A stretch of 47,140 nucleotides of DNA. Source: Flavobacterium sp. GTDB lineage: Bacteria > Bacteroidota > Bacteroidia > Flavobacteriales > Flavobacteriaceae. The stretch is taken from contig JAGOAL010000011.1 of the NCBI GenBank assembly GCA_017983975.1, positions 1 to 47,140 of the forward strand, in the 5' to 3' direction. The translations under genes were made by a program, and so were the position numbers. Under the pieces are notes generated by a model that was not told where the DNA came from, ran no database searches, and saw only the letters and a program-made list of their open reading frames with translations. Below are positions 25,248 to 35,567 of this stretch, piece after piece. Position 1 is the first letter of the stretch, and every line of letters starts with the position of its first letter.

Positions 25248-25517
25248 ATGGCTAAAGAATCAATGAAAGCCCGTGAGGTAAAGAGACAAGCAGTTGTAGA
25301 CAAATATGCTGAAAAAAGAAAAGCGCTTAAAGCTGCTGGAGATTTTGAAGCATTACAAAAATTACCTAAAAATGCATCTCCTGTTCGTTTACACAACCGT
25401 TGTAAATTAACTGGAAGACCAAGAGGGTATATGCGTCAATTCGGTCTTTCTCGTGTTACGTTCCGTGAAATGGCTAACCAAGGATTAATTCCAGGTGTTA
25501 AAAAAGCATCTTGGTAA
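25248..25517 (+). CDS. rpsN: 30S ribosomal protein uS14, zinc-free long form
   Basis: S14 is a 30S-head protein. The 89-residue product is the long form lacking the CxxC zinc ribbon: it has only one cysteine ([20 protein letters not shown]) and the typical C-terminus [18 protein letters not shown]. It begins 3 nt after rplE and is followed by a 103-nt gap, unusually long inside this operon. Confidence 0.97.
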   Translation: MAKESMKAREVKRQAVVDKYAEKRKALKAAGDFEALQKLPKNASPVRLHNRCKLTGRPRGYMRQFGLSRVTFREMANQGLIPGVKKASW

Positions 25518-25533
25518 TCTCGCAAAAAGTTAT

Positions 25534-25541
25534 TACTTTTG
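25534..25541 (+). promoter_or_regulatory. Possible internal promoter (-7 box TACTTTTG) before rpsH
   Basis: TACTTTTG matches TAnnTTTG. A TTGG is found 20 nt upstream at 25511-25514, overlapping the end of rpsN, as a possible -33 element. If used, it would start transcripts just before the hairpin at 25564-25606. Confidence 0.45.
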
Positions 25542-25563
25542 CAATCCAAATAAAAGTTTAATT

Positions 25564-25606
25564 GGTTAAAGGTTCATTTAGTGAGTACTTTTTGAAAACC
25601 ATAACC
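25564..25606 (+). promoter_or_regulatory. Candidate structured leader before rpsH
   Basis: GGTTAAAGGTT (25564-25574) can pair with AACCATAACC (25597-25606) as two 4-5 bp helices separated by a small internal loop, with a 22-nt apical part containing AGTACT. It begins 14 nt before the rpsH ATG when measured from its 3' end. A feedback site for an encoded ribosomal protein is plausible but unproven. Confidence 0.45.
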
Positions 25607-25620
25607 GCAAATATATACAT

Positions 25621-26019
25621 ATGTATACAGATCCAATTGCCGATTATCTTACGAGAGTTAGAAACGCAGTGAGAGCTAACCACAAAGTGGTTGAAATTCC
25701 TGCTTCTAACATGAAGAAAGAAATCACAAAAATTTTATTCGATCAAGGGTATATTTTAAGTTATAAATTTGAAGATAACTCTGTACAGGGTTCAATCAAA
25801 ATTGCACTTAAATATGATAAAGACACAAAAGAGTCTGTTATCAAAGATATCCAAAGAATTAGTAAACCAGGTTTACGTAAATATGCAAGTTCAGCTAACC
25901 TTCCAAGAATCTTAAACGGTTTGGGTATTGCTATTGTTTCTACATCAAAAGGATTGATGACAGGAAAACAAGCTAAGCAATTAAATGTTGGTGGCGAGGT
26001 AATTTGTTACGTATATTAA
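25621..26019 (+). CDS. rpsH: 30S ribosomal protein uS8
   Basis: S8 binds the central domain of 16S rRNA and in E. coli represses the spc operon. The 132-residue protein begins [20 protein letters not shown] and ends with the signature [19 protein letters not shown] followed by GGEVICYVY. It is preceded by the longest gap within the rplC-rplQ block, which contains a promoter-like box and a hairpin. Confidence 0.98.
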   Translation: MYTDPIADYLTRVRNAVRANHKVVEIPASNMKKEITKILFDQGYILSYKFEDNSVQGSIKIALKYDKDTKESVIKDIQRISKPGLRKYASSANLPRILNGLGIAIVSTSKGLMTGKQAKQLNVGGEVICYVY

Positions 26020-26035
26020 TAATAAAGACGAGACA

Positions 26036-26578
26036 ATGTCAAGAATAGGTAAAAATCCAATTGCAATTCCAGCAGGAGTAACTGTAGAAGTTAAAGAAGC
26101 TGTTGTTTCAGTTAAAGGAAAATTAGGCGAGCTTACTCAAGAATTTTCTGATGTAACCGTTAAAATCGAAGATAACCAAGTTATCGTTGAACGTTCATCA
26201 GATCATAAAGATGAGAGAGCGAAACACGGACTTTATCGTTCATTAATCAACAATATGATTGTTGGTGTTTCTGAAGGTTTTACAAAAGAATTAGAATTAG
26301 TTGGAGTAGGTTATAGAGCTTCAAATCAAGGTCAAAAACTTGATTTAGCTTTAGGATTCTCTCACAACATCGTTCTAGAAGTTGTAAAAGAAGTTACTTT
26401 AGAAACAATTTCTGAAAAAGGTAAAAATCCGATAGTGAAATTATCATCATTCGACAAACAATTATTAGGTCAAGTAGCTGCGAAGATCAGAGGTTTCCGC
26501 AAACCTGAACCATATAAAGGAAAAGGAGTTAAGTTTGTAGGAGAAGAACTAAGAAGAAAAGCAGGTAAATCAGCTTAA
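26036..26578 (+). CDS. rplF: 50S ribosomal protein uL6
   Basis: L6 lies near the sarcin-ricin loop and the factor-binding site. The 180-residue protein begins [19 protein letters not shown] and shows the duplicated alpha/beta fold, with [20 protein letters not shown] in the middle and the C-terminal signature [20 protein letters not shown]. Confidence 0.98.
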   Translation: MSRIGKNPIAIPAGVTVEVKEAVVSVKGKLGELTQEFSDVTVKIEDNQVIVERSSDHKDERAKHGLYRSLINNMIVGVSEGFTKELELVGVGYRASNQGQKLDLALGFSHNIVLEVVKEVTLETISEKGKNPIVKLSSFDKQLLGQVAAKIRGFRKPEPYKGKGVKFVGEELRRKAGKSA

Positions 26579-26589
26579 AAATTAAGACT

Positions 26590-26940
26590 ATGTCATTAAC
26601 GAAATCTGAAAGAAGACAAAGAATTAAGTTCAGAATCAGAAAGATTGTAAGCGGAACTGCTGCTCAACCAAGACTTTCTGTATTCAGAAGTAATAAAGAA
26701 ATCTATGCGCAAATCATAGATGATGTAAACGGTACAACCATAGCTGCAGCTTCATCGAGAGATAAAGGTGTTGCTCAAGGAACTGCTGTTGAAACTGCAA
26801 AAGCAGTGGGTAAATTAGTTGCTGAAAAAGCACTTAAAGCAGGTATTTCAACAATCTCTTTTGATAGAGGTGGGTATTTATACCATGGACGTGTGAAATC
26901 ATTAGCTGAAGGAGCTAGAGAAGCTGGACTTAAATTCTAA
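26590..26940 (+). CDS. rplR: 50S ribosomal protein uL18
   Basis: L18 binds 5S rRNA together with L5. The 116-residue product has the basic N-terminus [13 protein letters not shown], then [19 protein letters not shown] and the closing [20 protein letters not shown] with EAGLKF at the end, exactly as expected. Confidence 0.97.
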   Translation: MSLTKSERRQRIKFRIRKIVSGTAAQPRLSVFRSNKEIYAQIIDDVNGTTIAAASSRDKGVAQGTAVETAKAVGKLVAEKALKAGISTISFDRGGYLYHGRVKSLAEGAREAGLKF

Positions 26941-26946
26941 GAAATT

Positions 26947-27471
26947 ATGTATCATAATTATAAAAACGTAGAGATTGTAAAACCAGGAGGTCTTGAATTA
27001 AAAGATCGTTTGGTGAGTGTAAATCGTGTTACTAAAGTTACTAAAGGAGGTAGAGCATTTGGTTTCTCTGCTATCGTAGTAGTTGGTGATGAAAACGGTG
27101 TGGTAGGTCATGGACTAGGAAAATCTAAAGATGTTTCTGAAGCTATTGCAAAAGCAGTAGAAGATGCAAAGAAAAATCTTGTGAGAATTCCTCTTCAAGG
27201 ACAATCTGTTCCACATGAACAAAAAGGTAAATTTGGTGGTGCTAGAGTATTCTTAATGCCAGCTTCACACGGTACTGGAGTTATTGCTGGTGGTGCTGTA
27301 CGTGCGGTATTAGAATCTGTAGGTGTACACGATGTATTATCTAAATCACAAGGTTCATCTAATCCTCATAACGTAGTAAAAGCAACTTTTGATGCTTTAT
27401 TACAAATGAGAAGTGCTTTAACCATTGCGAAACAAAGAGGAGTATCTTTAGAAAAAGTATTCAAAGGTTAA
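26947..27471 (+). CDS. rpsE: 30S ribosomal protein uS5
   Basis: S5 lines the mRNA entry channel and affects fidelity. The 174-residue protein has the dsRNA-binding-like N-terminal half ([40 protein letters not shown]) and the C-terminal fold with [20 protein letters not shown]. The spectinomycin loop (VTKGGRAF) is intact. Confidence 0.98.
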   Translation: MYHNYKNVEIVKPGGLELKDRLVSVNRVTKVTKGGRAFGFSAIVVVGDENGVVGHGLGKSKDVSEAIAKAVEDAKKNLVRIPLQGQSVPHEQKGKFGGARVFLMPASHGTGVIAGGAVRAVLESVGVHDVLSKSQGSSNPHNVVKATFDALLQMRSALTIAKQRGVSLEKVFKG

Positions 27472-27484
27472 TTAACAGGAAATC

Positions 27485-27667
27485 ATGGCAAAATTAAAAG
27501 TAAAACAAGTAAGAAGTAAAATCAATTGTCCTCTTGATCAAAAGAGAACTTTGGAAGCTTTAGGTCTTCGTAAAATGGGACAAGTTGTTGAGCATGATGC
27601 AAATCCTGCTATCCTTGGAATGGTAAATAAAGTTAAACACTTAGTTTCTGTAGAAGAAACTAAATAA
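27485..27667 (+). CDS. rpmD: 50S ribosomal protein uL30
   Basis: L30 is a small 50S protein absent from some bacterial groups. The 60-residue product has the signature QVRSKINCPLDQKRTLEALG and KMGQVVEHDANPAILGMVNK. It lies 13 nt after rpsE, preceded by CAGGA, one of the few purine-rich upstream stretches in the block. Confidence 0.96.
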   Translation: MAKLKVKQVRSKINCPLDQKRTLEALGLRKMGQVVEHDANPAILGMVNKVKHLVSVEETK

Positions 27668-27679
27668 CACTATACAGTT

Positions 27680-28132
27680 ATGAATTTAAGTAACTTACAA
27701 CCAGCTGAAGGTTCAGTTCACAACCAAAATAAAAGAGTTGGTAGAGGAGAAGGTTCTGGTAAAGGTGGTACCGCTGCACGTGGACACAAAGGAGCAAAGT
27801 CTCGTTCTGGATATTCTAAGAAAATTGGTTTTGAAGGTGGTCAAATGCCGCTTCAAAGACGTGTACCTAAGTTTGGTTTCAAGAACATTAATAGAGTAGA
27901 ATATCAAGGTGTTAATCTTGATTCATTACAATTATTAGTAGAAAACGGAGTAGTTACAGATACAGTTGATTTTACTGTATATGTTGACACACGTTTGGCT
28001 ACAAAAAATAGCTTAGTAAAGATTTTAGGAAGAGGTGAGCTAAAAACAAAACTTAAAGTAAGTGCTCACAAATTTACTGCATCTGCAAAAGCAGCAATTG
28101 AAGCTGCTGGTGGAGAAGCTGTAACTTTATAA
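27680..28132 (+). CDS. rplO: 50S ribosomal protein uL15
   Basis: L15 is a late-assembly protein with a long, Gly-rich extended N-terminal arm. The 150-residue protein shows this arm ([20 protein letters not shown]) and the [18 protein letters not shown] segment, then the globular domain with the [13 protein letters not shown] strand region. It precedes secY by 13 nt. Confidence 0.97.
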   Translation: MNLSNLQPAEGSVHNQNKRVGRGEGSGKGGTAARGHKGAKSRSGYSKKIGFEGGQMPLQRRVPKFGFKNINRVEYQGVNLDSLQLLVENGVVTDTVDFTVYVDTRLATKNSLVKILGRGELKTKLKVSAHKFTASAKAAIEAAGGEAVTL

Positions 28133-28145
28133 TCCTTTTAGTAAA

Positions 28146-29492
28146 ATGAAGAAATTTATAGATTCATTCATCAACGTTTGGAAAATTGAAGAGTTAAAAA
28201 ATAGAATTTTATTGACTCTTGGTTTGTTATTAGTGTACCGTTTTGGTGCGCAGGTGACACTTCCTGGTATTGATGCTACTAAATTGACAAATCTTACAAA
28301 CCAAACTAATGAAGGTATTGGATGGTTAATTAATGTGTTTACAGGAGGTGCGTTTTCGCAAGCTTCTGTATTTGCATTGGGAATCATGCCTTATATCTCT
28401 GCTTCAATTGTAGTTCAATTAATGGGAATTGCAGTACCATATTTACAAAAATTACAGAAAGATGGAGAAAGTGGTAGAAAGAAAATCAATCAAATTACAA
28501 GATGGTTAACTATTTTAATCACTCTAGTTCAAGGTCCAGGTTATATTTATAACTTATATAACACATTGCCTGGAGAGGCATTTATGTTAGGAGCTGGTTC
28601 TTTCCCATTCTTATTCTCTTCGGTACTAATTTTAGTTACTGGGACAATTTTTGCAATGTGGTTAGGAGAGAAAATTACCGACAAAGGTATTGGTAATGGT
28701 ATATCTTTATTGATAATGGTGGGTATTATTGCTAGAATGCCTCAAGCTTTTATTCAAGAGTTTTCATCAAGAACTGCTCAAACAAATGGTGGTCCTTTAA
28801 TGATTGTTATTGAATTAATTCTATGGTTTTTAGTAATTATAGCTTGTATCTTATTAGTAATGGCTGTAAGAAAAATCCCAGTACAATATGCAAGACGTAC
28901 TGTTTCTGGTGATTTTGAACAAGACATGATGGGAGGAAACAGACAGTTTATTCCTTTGAAGTTAAATGCATCAGGTGTTATGCCGATCATTTTTGCTCAA
29001 GCAATCATGTTTATTCCAGCTGCAGTTTCTGGTTTGTCAAAATCAGATAGTGCACTTTCATTAGCAGCAATGTTTAATGATCCATTTGGTTTGGTATATA
29101 ATATTGTTTTTGCTTTGTTAATCGTAATTTTTACGTATTTTTACACCGCAATTACAGTGCCTACTAACAAGATGGCAGATGATTTGAAAAGAAGTGGTGG
29201 TTTTATTCCGGGTGTTAAGCCAGGAGTTGAAACCGGAGATTACCTAGATAAAATAATGTCATTAATTACCTTTCCAGGTTCATTATTTCTTGCTTTGATT
29301 GCTGTGTTCCCAGCGATTGCTGTAAGTCTACTTGGAGTTCAAGGTGCTTGGGGTTATTTCTATGGTGGTACTTCTTTGTTAATTATGGTTGGAGTTGCAA
29401 TAGATACTATTCAACAAATAAATTCTTATTTATTGAATAAACACTATGATGGTTTGATGAAAAGTGGTAAAAATAGAAAAGCAGTAGCTTAA
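28146..29492 (+). CDS. secY: Protein translocase subunit SecY
   Basis: SecY is the channel of the Sec translocon in the inner membrane. The 448-residue protein has about ten membrane helices. It includes the plug region after TM1, the conserved [15 protein letters not shown] in TM2 and the cytoplasmic loops with [15 protein letters not shown] and the [20 protein letters not shown] loop that contacts SecA and the ribosome. It lies in the spc operon as usual; adk and map, which follow secY in Bacillus, are absent and infA comes next after 5 nt. Confidence 0.97.
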   Translation: MKKFIDSFINVWKIEELKNRILLTLGLLLVYRFGAQVTLPGIDATKLTNLTNQTNEGIGWLINVFTGGAFSQASVFALGIMPYISASIVVQLMGIAVPYLQKLQKDGESGRKKINQITRWLTILITLVQGPGYIYNLYNTLPGEAFMLGAGSFPFLFSSVLILVTGTIFAMWLGEKITDKGIGNGISLLIMVGIIARMPQAFIQEFSSRTAQTNGGPLMIVIELILWFLVIIACILLVMAVRKIPVQYARRTVSGDFEQDMMGGNRQFIPLKLNASGVMPIIFAQAIMFIPAAVSGLSKSDSALSLAAMFNDPFGLVYNIVFALLIVIFTYFYTAITVPTNKMADDLKRSGGFIPGVKPGVETGDYLDKIMSLITFPGSLFLALIAVFPAIAVSLLGVQGAWGYFYGGTSLLIMVGVAIDTIQQINSYLLNKHYDGLMKSGKNRKAVA

Positions 29493-29497
29493 TTTTT

Positions 29498-29713
29498 ATG
29501 GCAAAACAATCAGCAATAGAACAAGACGGAACAATTATTGAAGCATTATCAAATGCTATGTTTCGTGTAGAGTTAGAAAACGGACATGTTGTAATTGCTC
29601 ATATATCTGGTAAAATGCGTATGCATTATATTAAATTATTACCAGGTGACAAGGTTAAACTTGAAATGAGTCCTTACGATTTGTCTAAAGCAAGAATTAC
29701 TTATAGATACTAA
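29498..29713 (+). CDS. infA: Translation initiation factor IF-1
   Basis: IF-1 occupies the 30S A site during initiation. The 71-residue OB-fold protein matches the family throughout: [40 protein letters not shown], and the [12 protein letters not shown] end. It lies between secY and rpmJ, 5 nt and 10 nt away. Confidence 0.97.
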   Translation: MAKQSAIEQDGTIIEALSNAMFRVELENGHVVIAHISGKMRMHYIKLLPGDKVKLEMSPYDLSKARITYRY

Positions 29714-29723
29714 AGCTATTAAA

Positions 29724-29840
29724 ATGAAAGTAAGAGCATCAGTTAAAAAGAGAAGTGCCGAGTGCATTATTGTACGTAGAAAAGGAAGATTATACGTTAT
29801 TAACAAAAAGAATCCTAGATTTAAACAAAGACAAGGATAA
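29724..29840 (+). CDS. rpmJ: 50S ribosomal protein bL36, zinc-free type
   Basis: This 38-codon gene encodes [14 protein letters not shown], then [17 protein letters not shown] and RFKQRQG. The usual zinc ligands (three Cys and one His) are reduced to a single Cys14: position 11 is Ser, the third Cys is replaced in VINKKN, and the His position is Phe. It is therefore a zinc-independent L36. It ends 2 nt before rpsM. Confidence 0.95.
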
Positions 29841-29842
29841 TT

Positions 29843-30217
29843 ATGGCAAGAATTGCAGGGGTAGATATACCTAAACAAAAAAGAGGAATCATTGCTTTAA
29901 CATACATATTTGGTATAGGTAAAAGCAGAGCTAAAGATATTTTAGCTAAAGCTCAAGTGAGCGAAGACAAGAAAGTTCAAGATTGGAATGACGACGAGAT
30001 CGGAGCAATTCGTGATGCGGTGTCATACTTTAAAATTGAAGGAGAATTGCGTTCGGAAATTCAATTAAACATCAAACGTTTAATGGATATCGGATGTCAA
30101 AGAGGTATTCGCCATAGAGCTGGACTTCCATTGAGAGGTCAAAGAACTAAAAACAATTCTAGAACTAGAAAAGGTAAGAGAAAAACTGTTGCTAACAAGA
30201 AAAAAGCAACTAAATAA
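29843..30217 (+). CDS. rpsM: 30S ribosomal protein uS13
   Basis: S13 is at the top of the 30S head and bridges to the 50S. The 124-residue protein begins [20 protein letters not shown] and has [15 protein letters not shown] and the basic tail [20 protein letters not shown]. In E. coli this gene heads the alpha operon with the S4 repressor site just upstream; here rpmJ is only 2 nt away, so no such leader fits. Confidence 0.98.
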   Translation: MARIAGVDIPKQKRGIIALTYIFGIGKSRAKDILAKAQVSEDKKVQDWNDDEIGAIRDAVSYFKIEGELRSEIQLNIKRLMDIGCQRGIRHRAGLPLRGQRTKNNSRTRKGKRKTVANKKKATK

Positions 30218-30228
30218 TAAGTAATAAT

Positions 30229-30612
30229 ATGGCTAAAGCAACTGCAAAAAAACGTAAAGTTATCGTTGAATCTTCGGGTGAAGCGCATATTAATGCTACT
30301 TTTAACAACATCATCATTTCTTTAACTAATAAGAAAGGTGAAGTAATTTCTTGGTCTTCAGCTGGTAAAATGGGCTTTAGAGGTTCTAAAAAGAATACTC
30401 CTTATGCTGCTCAAATGGCTGCAGAAGATTGTAGTAAAGTAGCTCTTGAAGCAGGACTAAAGAAAGTTAAAGTATATGTGAAAGGTCCAGGAAACGGAAG
30501 AGAATCTGCTATTAGATCTATTCACAATTCTGGAGTTGAAGTTACAGAAATCATTGATGTAACTCCAATGCCACATAACGGATGTCGTCCTCCGAAAAGA
30601 AGAAGAGTATAA
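30229..30612 (+). CDS. rpsK: 30S ribosomal protein uS11
   Basis: S11 lies on the platform near the mRNA exit. The 127-residue product has [20 protein letters not shown] and the signature [20 protein letters not shown] near its C-terminus. The Asn-Gly pair in PHNGCR is a site of isoaspartate formation in the E. coli protein. Confidence 0.98.
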   Translation: MAKATAKKRKVIVESSGEAHINATFNNIIISLTNKKGEVISWSSAGKMGFRGSKKNTPYAAQMAAEDCSKVALEAGLKKVKVYVKGPGNGRESAIRSIHNSGVEVTEIIDVTPMPHNGCRPPKRRRV

Positions 30613-30696
30613 TTTAAGTATAACATAGGTAGGTTTAAAATTATCGAAGGATATAGACCTGAATTCATAATTCCTACCTTTTTTAATTTTTTTAAA
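30613..30696 (+). promoter_or_regulatory. Candidate S4-binding leader between rpsK and rpsD
   Basis: The 84-nt gap can fold with AGGTAGG (30627-30633) paired to CCTACCT (30673-30679), enclosing AGGT/ACCT and GAATTC sub-stems, followed by a T-rich stretch up to the rpsD start. It sits directly before the gene for S4, a known autoregulator, and families of S4 leaders in Flavobacteria have been described; membership was not tested. Confidence 0.5.
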
Positions 30697-31302
30697 ATGG
30701 CAAGATATACTGGTCCAAAAACAAAAATTGCTCGTAAATTTGGCGAAGCAATATTCGGAGAAGACAAAGCCTTCGAAAAAAGAAATTACCCTCCAGGGCA
30801 ACATGGTTTAGCTAAAAAGAGAGGTAAAAAATCTGAATATGCAGTTCAGTTAATGGAAAAGCAAAAAGCGAAGTACACTTACGGAATTCTTGAAAAACAA
30901 TTCAGAAATTTATTTAAAAAAGCATCTGCTGCTTCTGGAGTAACAGGTGAAATTTTACTTCAATTATGTGAAGCTCGTTTAGATAATGTTGTATACAGAA
31001 TGGGTATTGCCCCTTCTCGTAGAGCAGCACGTCAAATCGTTGTTCACAGACACATCACTGTAAATGGTGAATTAGTAAACGTTCCTTCTTATCACTTAAA
31101 AGCGGGTGATAAAGTAGCGGTTCGTGAAAAATCAAAATCTCTTGAAGCTATCGATCGTTCTTTAGCAAGTTCTTCTCAAGTTTATGAGTGGATCACATGG
31201 AACAATGATACTAAAGAAGGTACTTTCGTTTCTGTACCTCAAAGACTTCAAATTCCAGAAAATATTAAAGAACAACTAATCGTTGAGTTGTATAACAAAT
31301 AA
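30697..31302 (+). CDS. rpsD: 30S ribosomal protein uS4
   Basis: S4 nucleates assembly of the 30S body and autoregulates its operon in several phyla. The 201-residue protein starts [20 protein letters not shown]; the N-terminal region lacks the CxxC zinc ligands of some bacteria. The S4 RNA-binding domain follows with [20 protein letters not shown] and [17 protein letters not shown]. It lies 21 nt upstream of the chosen rpoA start. Confidence 0.98.
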   Translation: MARYTGPKTKIARKFGEAIFGEDKAFEKRNYPPGQHGLAKKRGKKSEYAVQLMEKQKAKYTYGILEKQFRNLFKKASAASGVTGEILLQLCEARLDNVVYRMGIAPSRRAARQIVVHRHITVNGELVNVPSYHLKAGDKVAVREKSKSLEAIDRSLASSSQVYEWITWNNDTKEGTFVSVPQRLQIPENIKEQLIVELYNK

Positions 31303-31323
31303 TAATTGACATTAGTCGAAAGT

Positions 31324-32316
31324 ATGGCAATATTTAATTTTCAAAAGCCCGATAAAGTTATCATGATCGATTCAACCGATTTTGAAGGTAAATTCGAATT
31401 TAGACCTTTAGAACCTGGTTATGGATTGACTGTTGGTAATGCACTTAGAAGAGTTTTGCTTTCTTCTCTTGAAGGATACGCAATTACATCTGTAAGAATT
31501 GAAGGAGTAGAACATGAGTTCTCTACCATTTCTGGTGTAGTTGAAGATGTAACAGAAATTATCTTAAATCTTAAACAAGTACGTTTCAAACGTCAAATCG
31601 AAGATATTGATAATGAATCTGTTTCTATCTCTCTTTCAGGGAAAGATAAGATTACCGCTGGTGATTTTCAAAAATTCATCTCTGGTTTTCAAGTGTTAAA
31701 CCCAGATTTAGTTATCTGTAATTTAGACACTAAAACAACTCTAAATATGGAACTTTCTATCGAAAAAGGTAGAGGTTATGTTCCTGCAGAAGAGAACAAA
31801 AAGTCAAACGCTCCAATAGGAACAATTTTTACAGATTCTATTTACACTCCTGTTAAGAATGTAAAGTATTCTATCGAAAATTTCCGTGTGGAACAAAAAA
31901 CGGATTACGAAAAATTAGTTTTTGAAATCATTACAGATGGTTCTATCCATCCTAAAGATGCATTAACTGAAGCAGCTAAAACGTTGATTCACCACTTTAT
32001 GTTGTTTTCTGATGAAAGAATCACACTTGAGGCAGATGAAATTGCTCAAACTGAGTCTTATGATGAAGAATCTCTTCATATGAGACAATTATTGAAAACT
32101 AAATTAGTAGATATGGACTTATCTGTTAGAGCATTAAATTGCTTAAAAGCAGCTGAAGTTGATACCTTAGGTGACTTAGTTTCTTTCAACAAAAACGACT
32201 TAATGAAGTTCCGTAATTTTGGTAAAAAATCATTAACTGAATTAGATGAGTTAGTGGCTAATAAAAACCTAACTTTTGGAATGGATCTTACTAAATATAA
32301 ATTAGATAAAGAGTAA
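31324..32316 (+). CDS. rpoA: DNA-directed RNA polymerase subunit alpha
   Basis: Alpha dimerises to start RNA polymerase assembly and contacts activators. The start at 31324 ([14 protein letters not shown], 330 residues) is preferred over an in-frame TTG at 31306, because homology starts here and ATG is used throughout the block. The N-terminal domain has [20 protein letters not shown]; the C-terminal domain has [19 protein letters not shown] and [18 protein letters not shown], the helix-hairpin-helix that binds UP DNA and regulators. Confidence 0.97.
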   Translation: MAIFNFQKPDKVIMIDSTDFEGKFEFRPLEPGYGLTVGNALRRVLLSSLEGYAITSVRIEGVEHEFSTISGVVEDVTEIILNLKQVRFKRQIEDIDNESVSISLSGKDKITAGDFQKFISGFQVLNPDLVICNLDTKTTLNMELSIEKGRGYVPAEENKKSNAPIGTIFTDSIYTPVKNVKYSIENFRVEQKTDYEKLVFEIITDGSIHPKDALTEAAKTLIHHFMLFSDERITLEADEIAQTESYDEESLHMRQLLKTKLVDMDLSVRALNCLKAAEVDTLGDLVSFNKNDLMKFRNFGKKSLTELDELVANKNLTFGMDLTKYKLDKE

Positions 32317-32318
32317 TT

Positions 32319-32361
32319 GCTTCATATTTTGCGCTCCTTTACGGATTGATGCAAGATGAAG
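32319..32361 (+). promoter_or_regulatory. Candidate structured leader before rplQ
   Basis: CTTCAT (32320-32325) pairs with ATGAAG (32356-32361), and TTGC (32329-32332) with GCAA (32351-32354), forming a two-part helix around an 18-nt loop in the 61-nt gap between rpoA and rplQ. It ends 16 nt before the rplQ ATG. Function unknown; a feedback or spacer element is possible. Confidence 0.45.
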
Positions 32362-32377
32362 ATAAATAAAACACGTC

Positions 32378-32887
32378 ATGAGACACGGAAAAAAATTCAA
32401 TCATTTAAGTAGACAAAAAGGACATAGAAGAGCTATGTTAGCTAATATGGCTTGTTCTTTAATCGAACATAAACGTATTAATACAACTGTTGCTAAAGCT
32501 AAAGCTTTAAAACAATTTGTTGAACCATTAGTTACAAAATCAAAAGAAGATACTACTCACAATCGTCGTACAGTTTTCTCTTATTTAAGAGATAAATATG
32601 CTGTTACAGAATTGTTCAGAGAAGTTGCTGCTAAAGTTGGTGACCGTCCAGGAGGATACACTCGTATCATCAAGTTAGGTAACCGTTTAGGAGATAACGC
32701 TGATATGGCAATGATTGAATTAGTAGATTTCAATACAATTTACAACGGTGGTAAAAAAGAAGTGAAGAAAACAACTCGTCGTGGTAAGGCTAAAAAAGCA
32801 GAAGGTACTCCTGAAGTTCCTGCAGCTGACACAACTGTTGCTGATCAAACTGATGCAACTTCTTCAACAACTGAAGCTACAGAATAA
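32378..32887 (+). CDS. rplQ: 50S ribosomal protein bL17 with C-terminal extension
   Basis: L17 surrounds the exit tunnel. The core matches from [20 protein letters not shown] through [12 protein letters not shown] (about residues 1-125). After it comes an extension of roughly 40 residues: a basic part ([18 protein letters not shown]) and then an acidic Ala/Thr/Ser-rich tail ending TTEATE. E. coli L17 is 127 residues, this one 169. It is the last gene of the ribosomal block, followed by a terminator. Confidence 0.96.
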   Translation: MRHGKKFNHLSRQKGHRRAMLANMACSLIEHKRINTTVAKAKALKQFVEPLVTKSKEDTTHNRRTVFSYLRDKYAVTELFREVAAKVGDRPGGYTRIIKLGNRLGDNADMAMIELVDFNTIYNGGKKEVKKTTRRGKAKKAEGTPEVPAADTTVADQTDATSSTTEATE

Positions 32888-32914
32888 TCATGAAACCATT
32901 CATGTAAAAATAAT

Positions 32915-32949
32915 AAGGATAGACTTTTTTAAGTTTATCCTTTTTTTTT
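32915..32949 (+). terminator. Terminator closing the ribosomal block after rplQ
   Basis: AAGGATAGACTT (32915-32926) pairs with AAGTTTATCCTT (32931-32942) with one G-T pair around a TTTT loop and continues into nine T residues. Confidence 0.93.
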
Positions 32950-32968
32950 GGTTTTACAAATCAAACAG

Positions 32969-32999
32969 TTGAAAAAAACAACTTTTATAACTAAATTTG
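32969..32999 (+). promoter_or_regulatory. carA promoter
   Basis: TTG at 32969-32971 and TAAATTTG at 32992-32999 are 20 bp apart. The box overlaps an in-frame TTG at 32997, so the carA start must be the ATG at 33021, giving a leader of roughly 15 nt. Confidence 0.7.
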
Positions 33000-33020
33000 C
33001 ACACACAACAACACAGCACA

Positions 33021-34130
33021 ATGAAATACAACAATCGATCTAAGGCCGTTTTATTGTTAAAAGACGGAACTATCTTTCACGGAAAATCAATTGGTATCGA
33101 AGGCGTAACTTTTGGAGAAGTAGCTTTCAATACGGGAACTACAGGTTATCAAGAAATTTTCACCGATCCTTCTTATTTCGGTCAAATTATGGTTACCACA
33201 AATGCTCACATTGGTAATTATGGGGTAAATAATACTGAAGTGGAATCTGATTCCGTTAAAATTTCTGGATTAGTGTGTAAAAATTTTAGTTTTAATTTTT
33301 CACGCGTAGATGCCACTGAAAGTCTATTCGATTATTTAAGTAAACAAAATCTTATTGTAATTTCTGATGTAGATACAAGAGCATTAGTAAGTTATATTAG
33401 AGATAATGGTGCGATGAATGCAGTTATTTGTACTGATGGAACTCCAATTGAAGTTTTGAAGGAAAAATTAGCGCAAGTTCCTGATATGAACGGATTAGAA
33501 TTGGCTTCAAAAGTTTCTACTATTGAGCCGTATTTCTTTGGAGATGAATCGGCAACCTATAAAATTTCTGCATTGGATTTAGGAATCAAAACTAATATTC
33601 TACGAAATTTAGCAAAACGTGATTGTTACATCAAAGTTTTTCCATACAATGCAACTTTTGAAGATTTAAAAGCGTTTAATCCAGATGGATATTTCTTATC
33701 CAATGGGCCTGGCGATCCTGAACCGTTAGAAAGTGCCCAAGAAGTGGCTAAACAAATATTAAACGAAAACAAACCTTTGTTCGGAATTTGTTTAGGACAC
33801 CAAATTATCGGCTTGGCTAACGGAATTTCTACTTATAAAATGTTTAACGGTCACCGCGGAATTAATCATCCAGTTAAAAATGTGATTACTGGAAAAGGTG
33901 AAATTACTTCTCAAAACCATGGTTTTGCAATTGTGCGTGAAGAGTTAGATAAGCATCCTGATTTCGAATTGACACACGAACACTTGAATGATGGAACCGT
34001 AGCTGGTATGCGAATGAAATCTAAAAATTGTTTTTCAGTGCAATATCATCCAGAAGCTAGTCCTGGACCTCATGATTCTAGCTATTTATTTGATCAATTT
34101 ATCGAAAATATTAAATCTGCAACCAACTAA
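33021..34130 (+). CDS. carA: Carbamoyl-phosphate synthase small (glutaminase) subunit
   Basis: CarA releases ammonia from glutamine and channels it to the CarB subunit, which makes carbamoyl phosphate for pyrimidine and arginine synthesis. The 369-residue protein has the CPSase N-terminal domain (KAVLLLKDGTIFHGKSIG, EVAFNTGTTGYQEIFTDPSY) and a class-I glutamine amidotransferase domain with the nucleophile Cys257 in FGICLGHQ and the HPEASPGPHD catalytic pair. The ATG at 33021 is chosen over an upstream TTG that overlaps the promoter. carB is not in the window, so the two subunits are encoded apart or carB lies elsewhere. Confidence 0.96.
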   Translation: MKYNNRSKAVLLLKDGTIFHGKSIGIEGVTFGEVAFNTGTTGYQEIFTDPSYFGQIMVTTNAHIGNYGVNNTEVESDSVKISGLVCKNFSFNFSRVDATESLFDYLSKQNLIVISDVDTRALVSYIRDNGAMNAVICTDGTPIEVLKEKLAQVPDMNGLELASKVSTIEPYFFGDESATYKISALDLGIKTNILRNLAKRDCYIKVFPYNATFEDLKAFNPDGYFLSNGPGDPEPLESAQEVAKQILNENKPLFGICLGHQIIGLANGISTYKMFNGHRGINHPVKNVITGKGEITSQNHGFAIVREELDKHPDFELTHEHLNDGTVAGMRMKSKNCFSVQYHPEASPGPHDSSYLFDQFIENIKSATN

Positions 34131-34185
34131 AACGTTATCGTTTATAAGTTTTTTGCATTTCATAATTTTGTTCAATTTTAAGTTT

Positions 34186-34193
34186 TAAATTTG
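34186..34193 (+). promoter_or_regulatory. -7 promoter box TAAATTTG upstream of eno
   Basis: TAAATTTG matches TAnnTTTG, 36 nt before the eno ATG. A TTTG at 34167-34170 is 15 bp upstream, shorter than usual, so the -33 part is uncertain. Confidence 0.55.
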
Positions 34194-34214
34194 TTATTAT
34201 TCTTAAAATACTAA

Positions 34215-35525
<1,311 letters not shown>

Positions 35526-35567
35526 AACAACTATTGTATACTTAACTTGGTTGAGTATCTAAATATA

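Noticed and set aside
31306-31323. TTG start for rpoA adding six residues
   Set aside because: The ATG at 31324 begins with the expected alpha-subunit N-terminus; the extension has no support.
32997-33020. TTG start for carA adding eight residues
   Set aside because: The TTG lies inside the -7 promoter box, so it would be upstream of the transcription start.
34131-34160. AAACG-TTAT-CGTTT as a terminator after carA
   Set aside because: Small stem without a proper T tract directly after it; not distinguishable from chance in AT-rich DNA.
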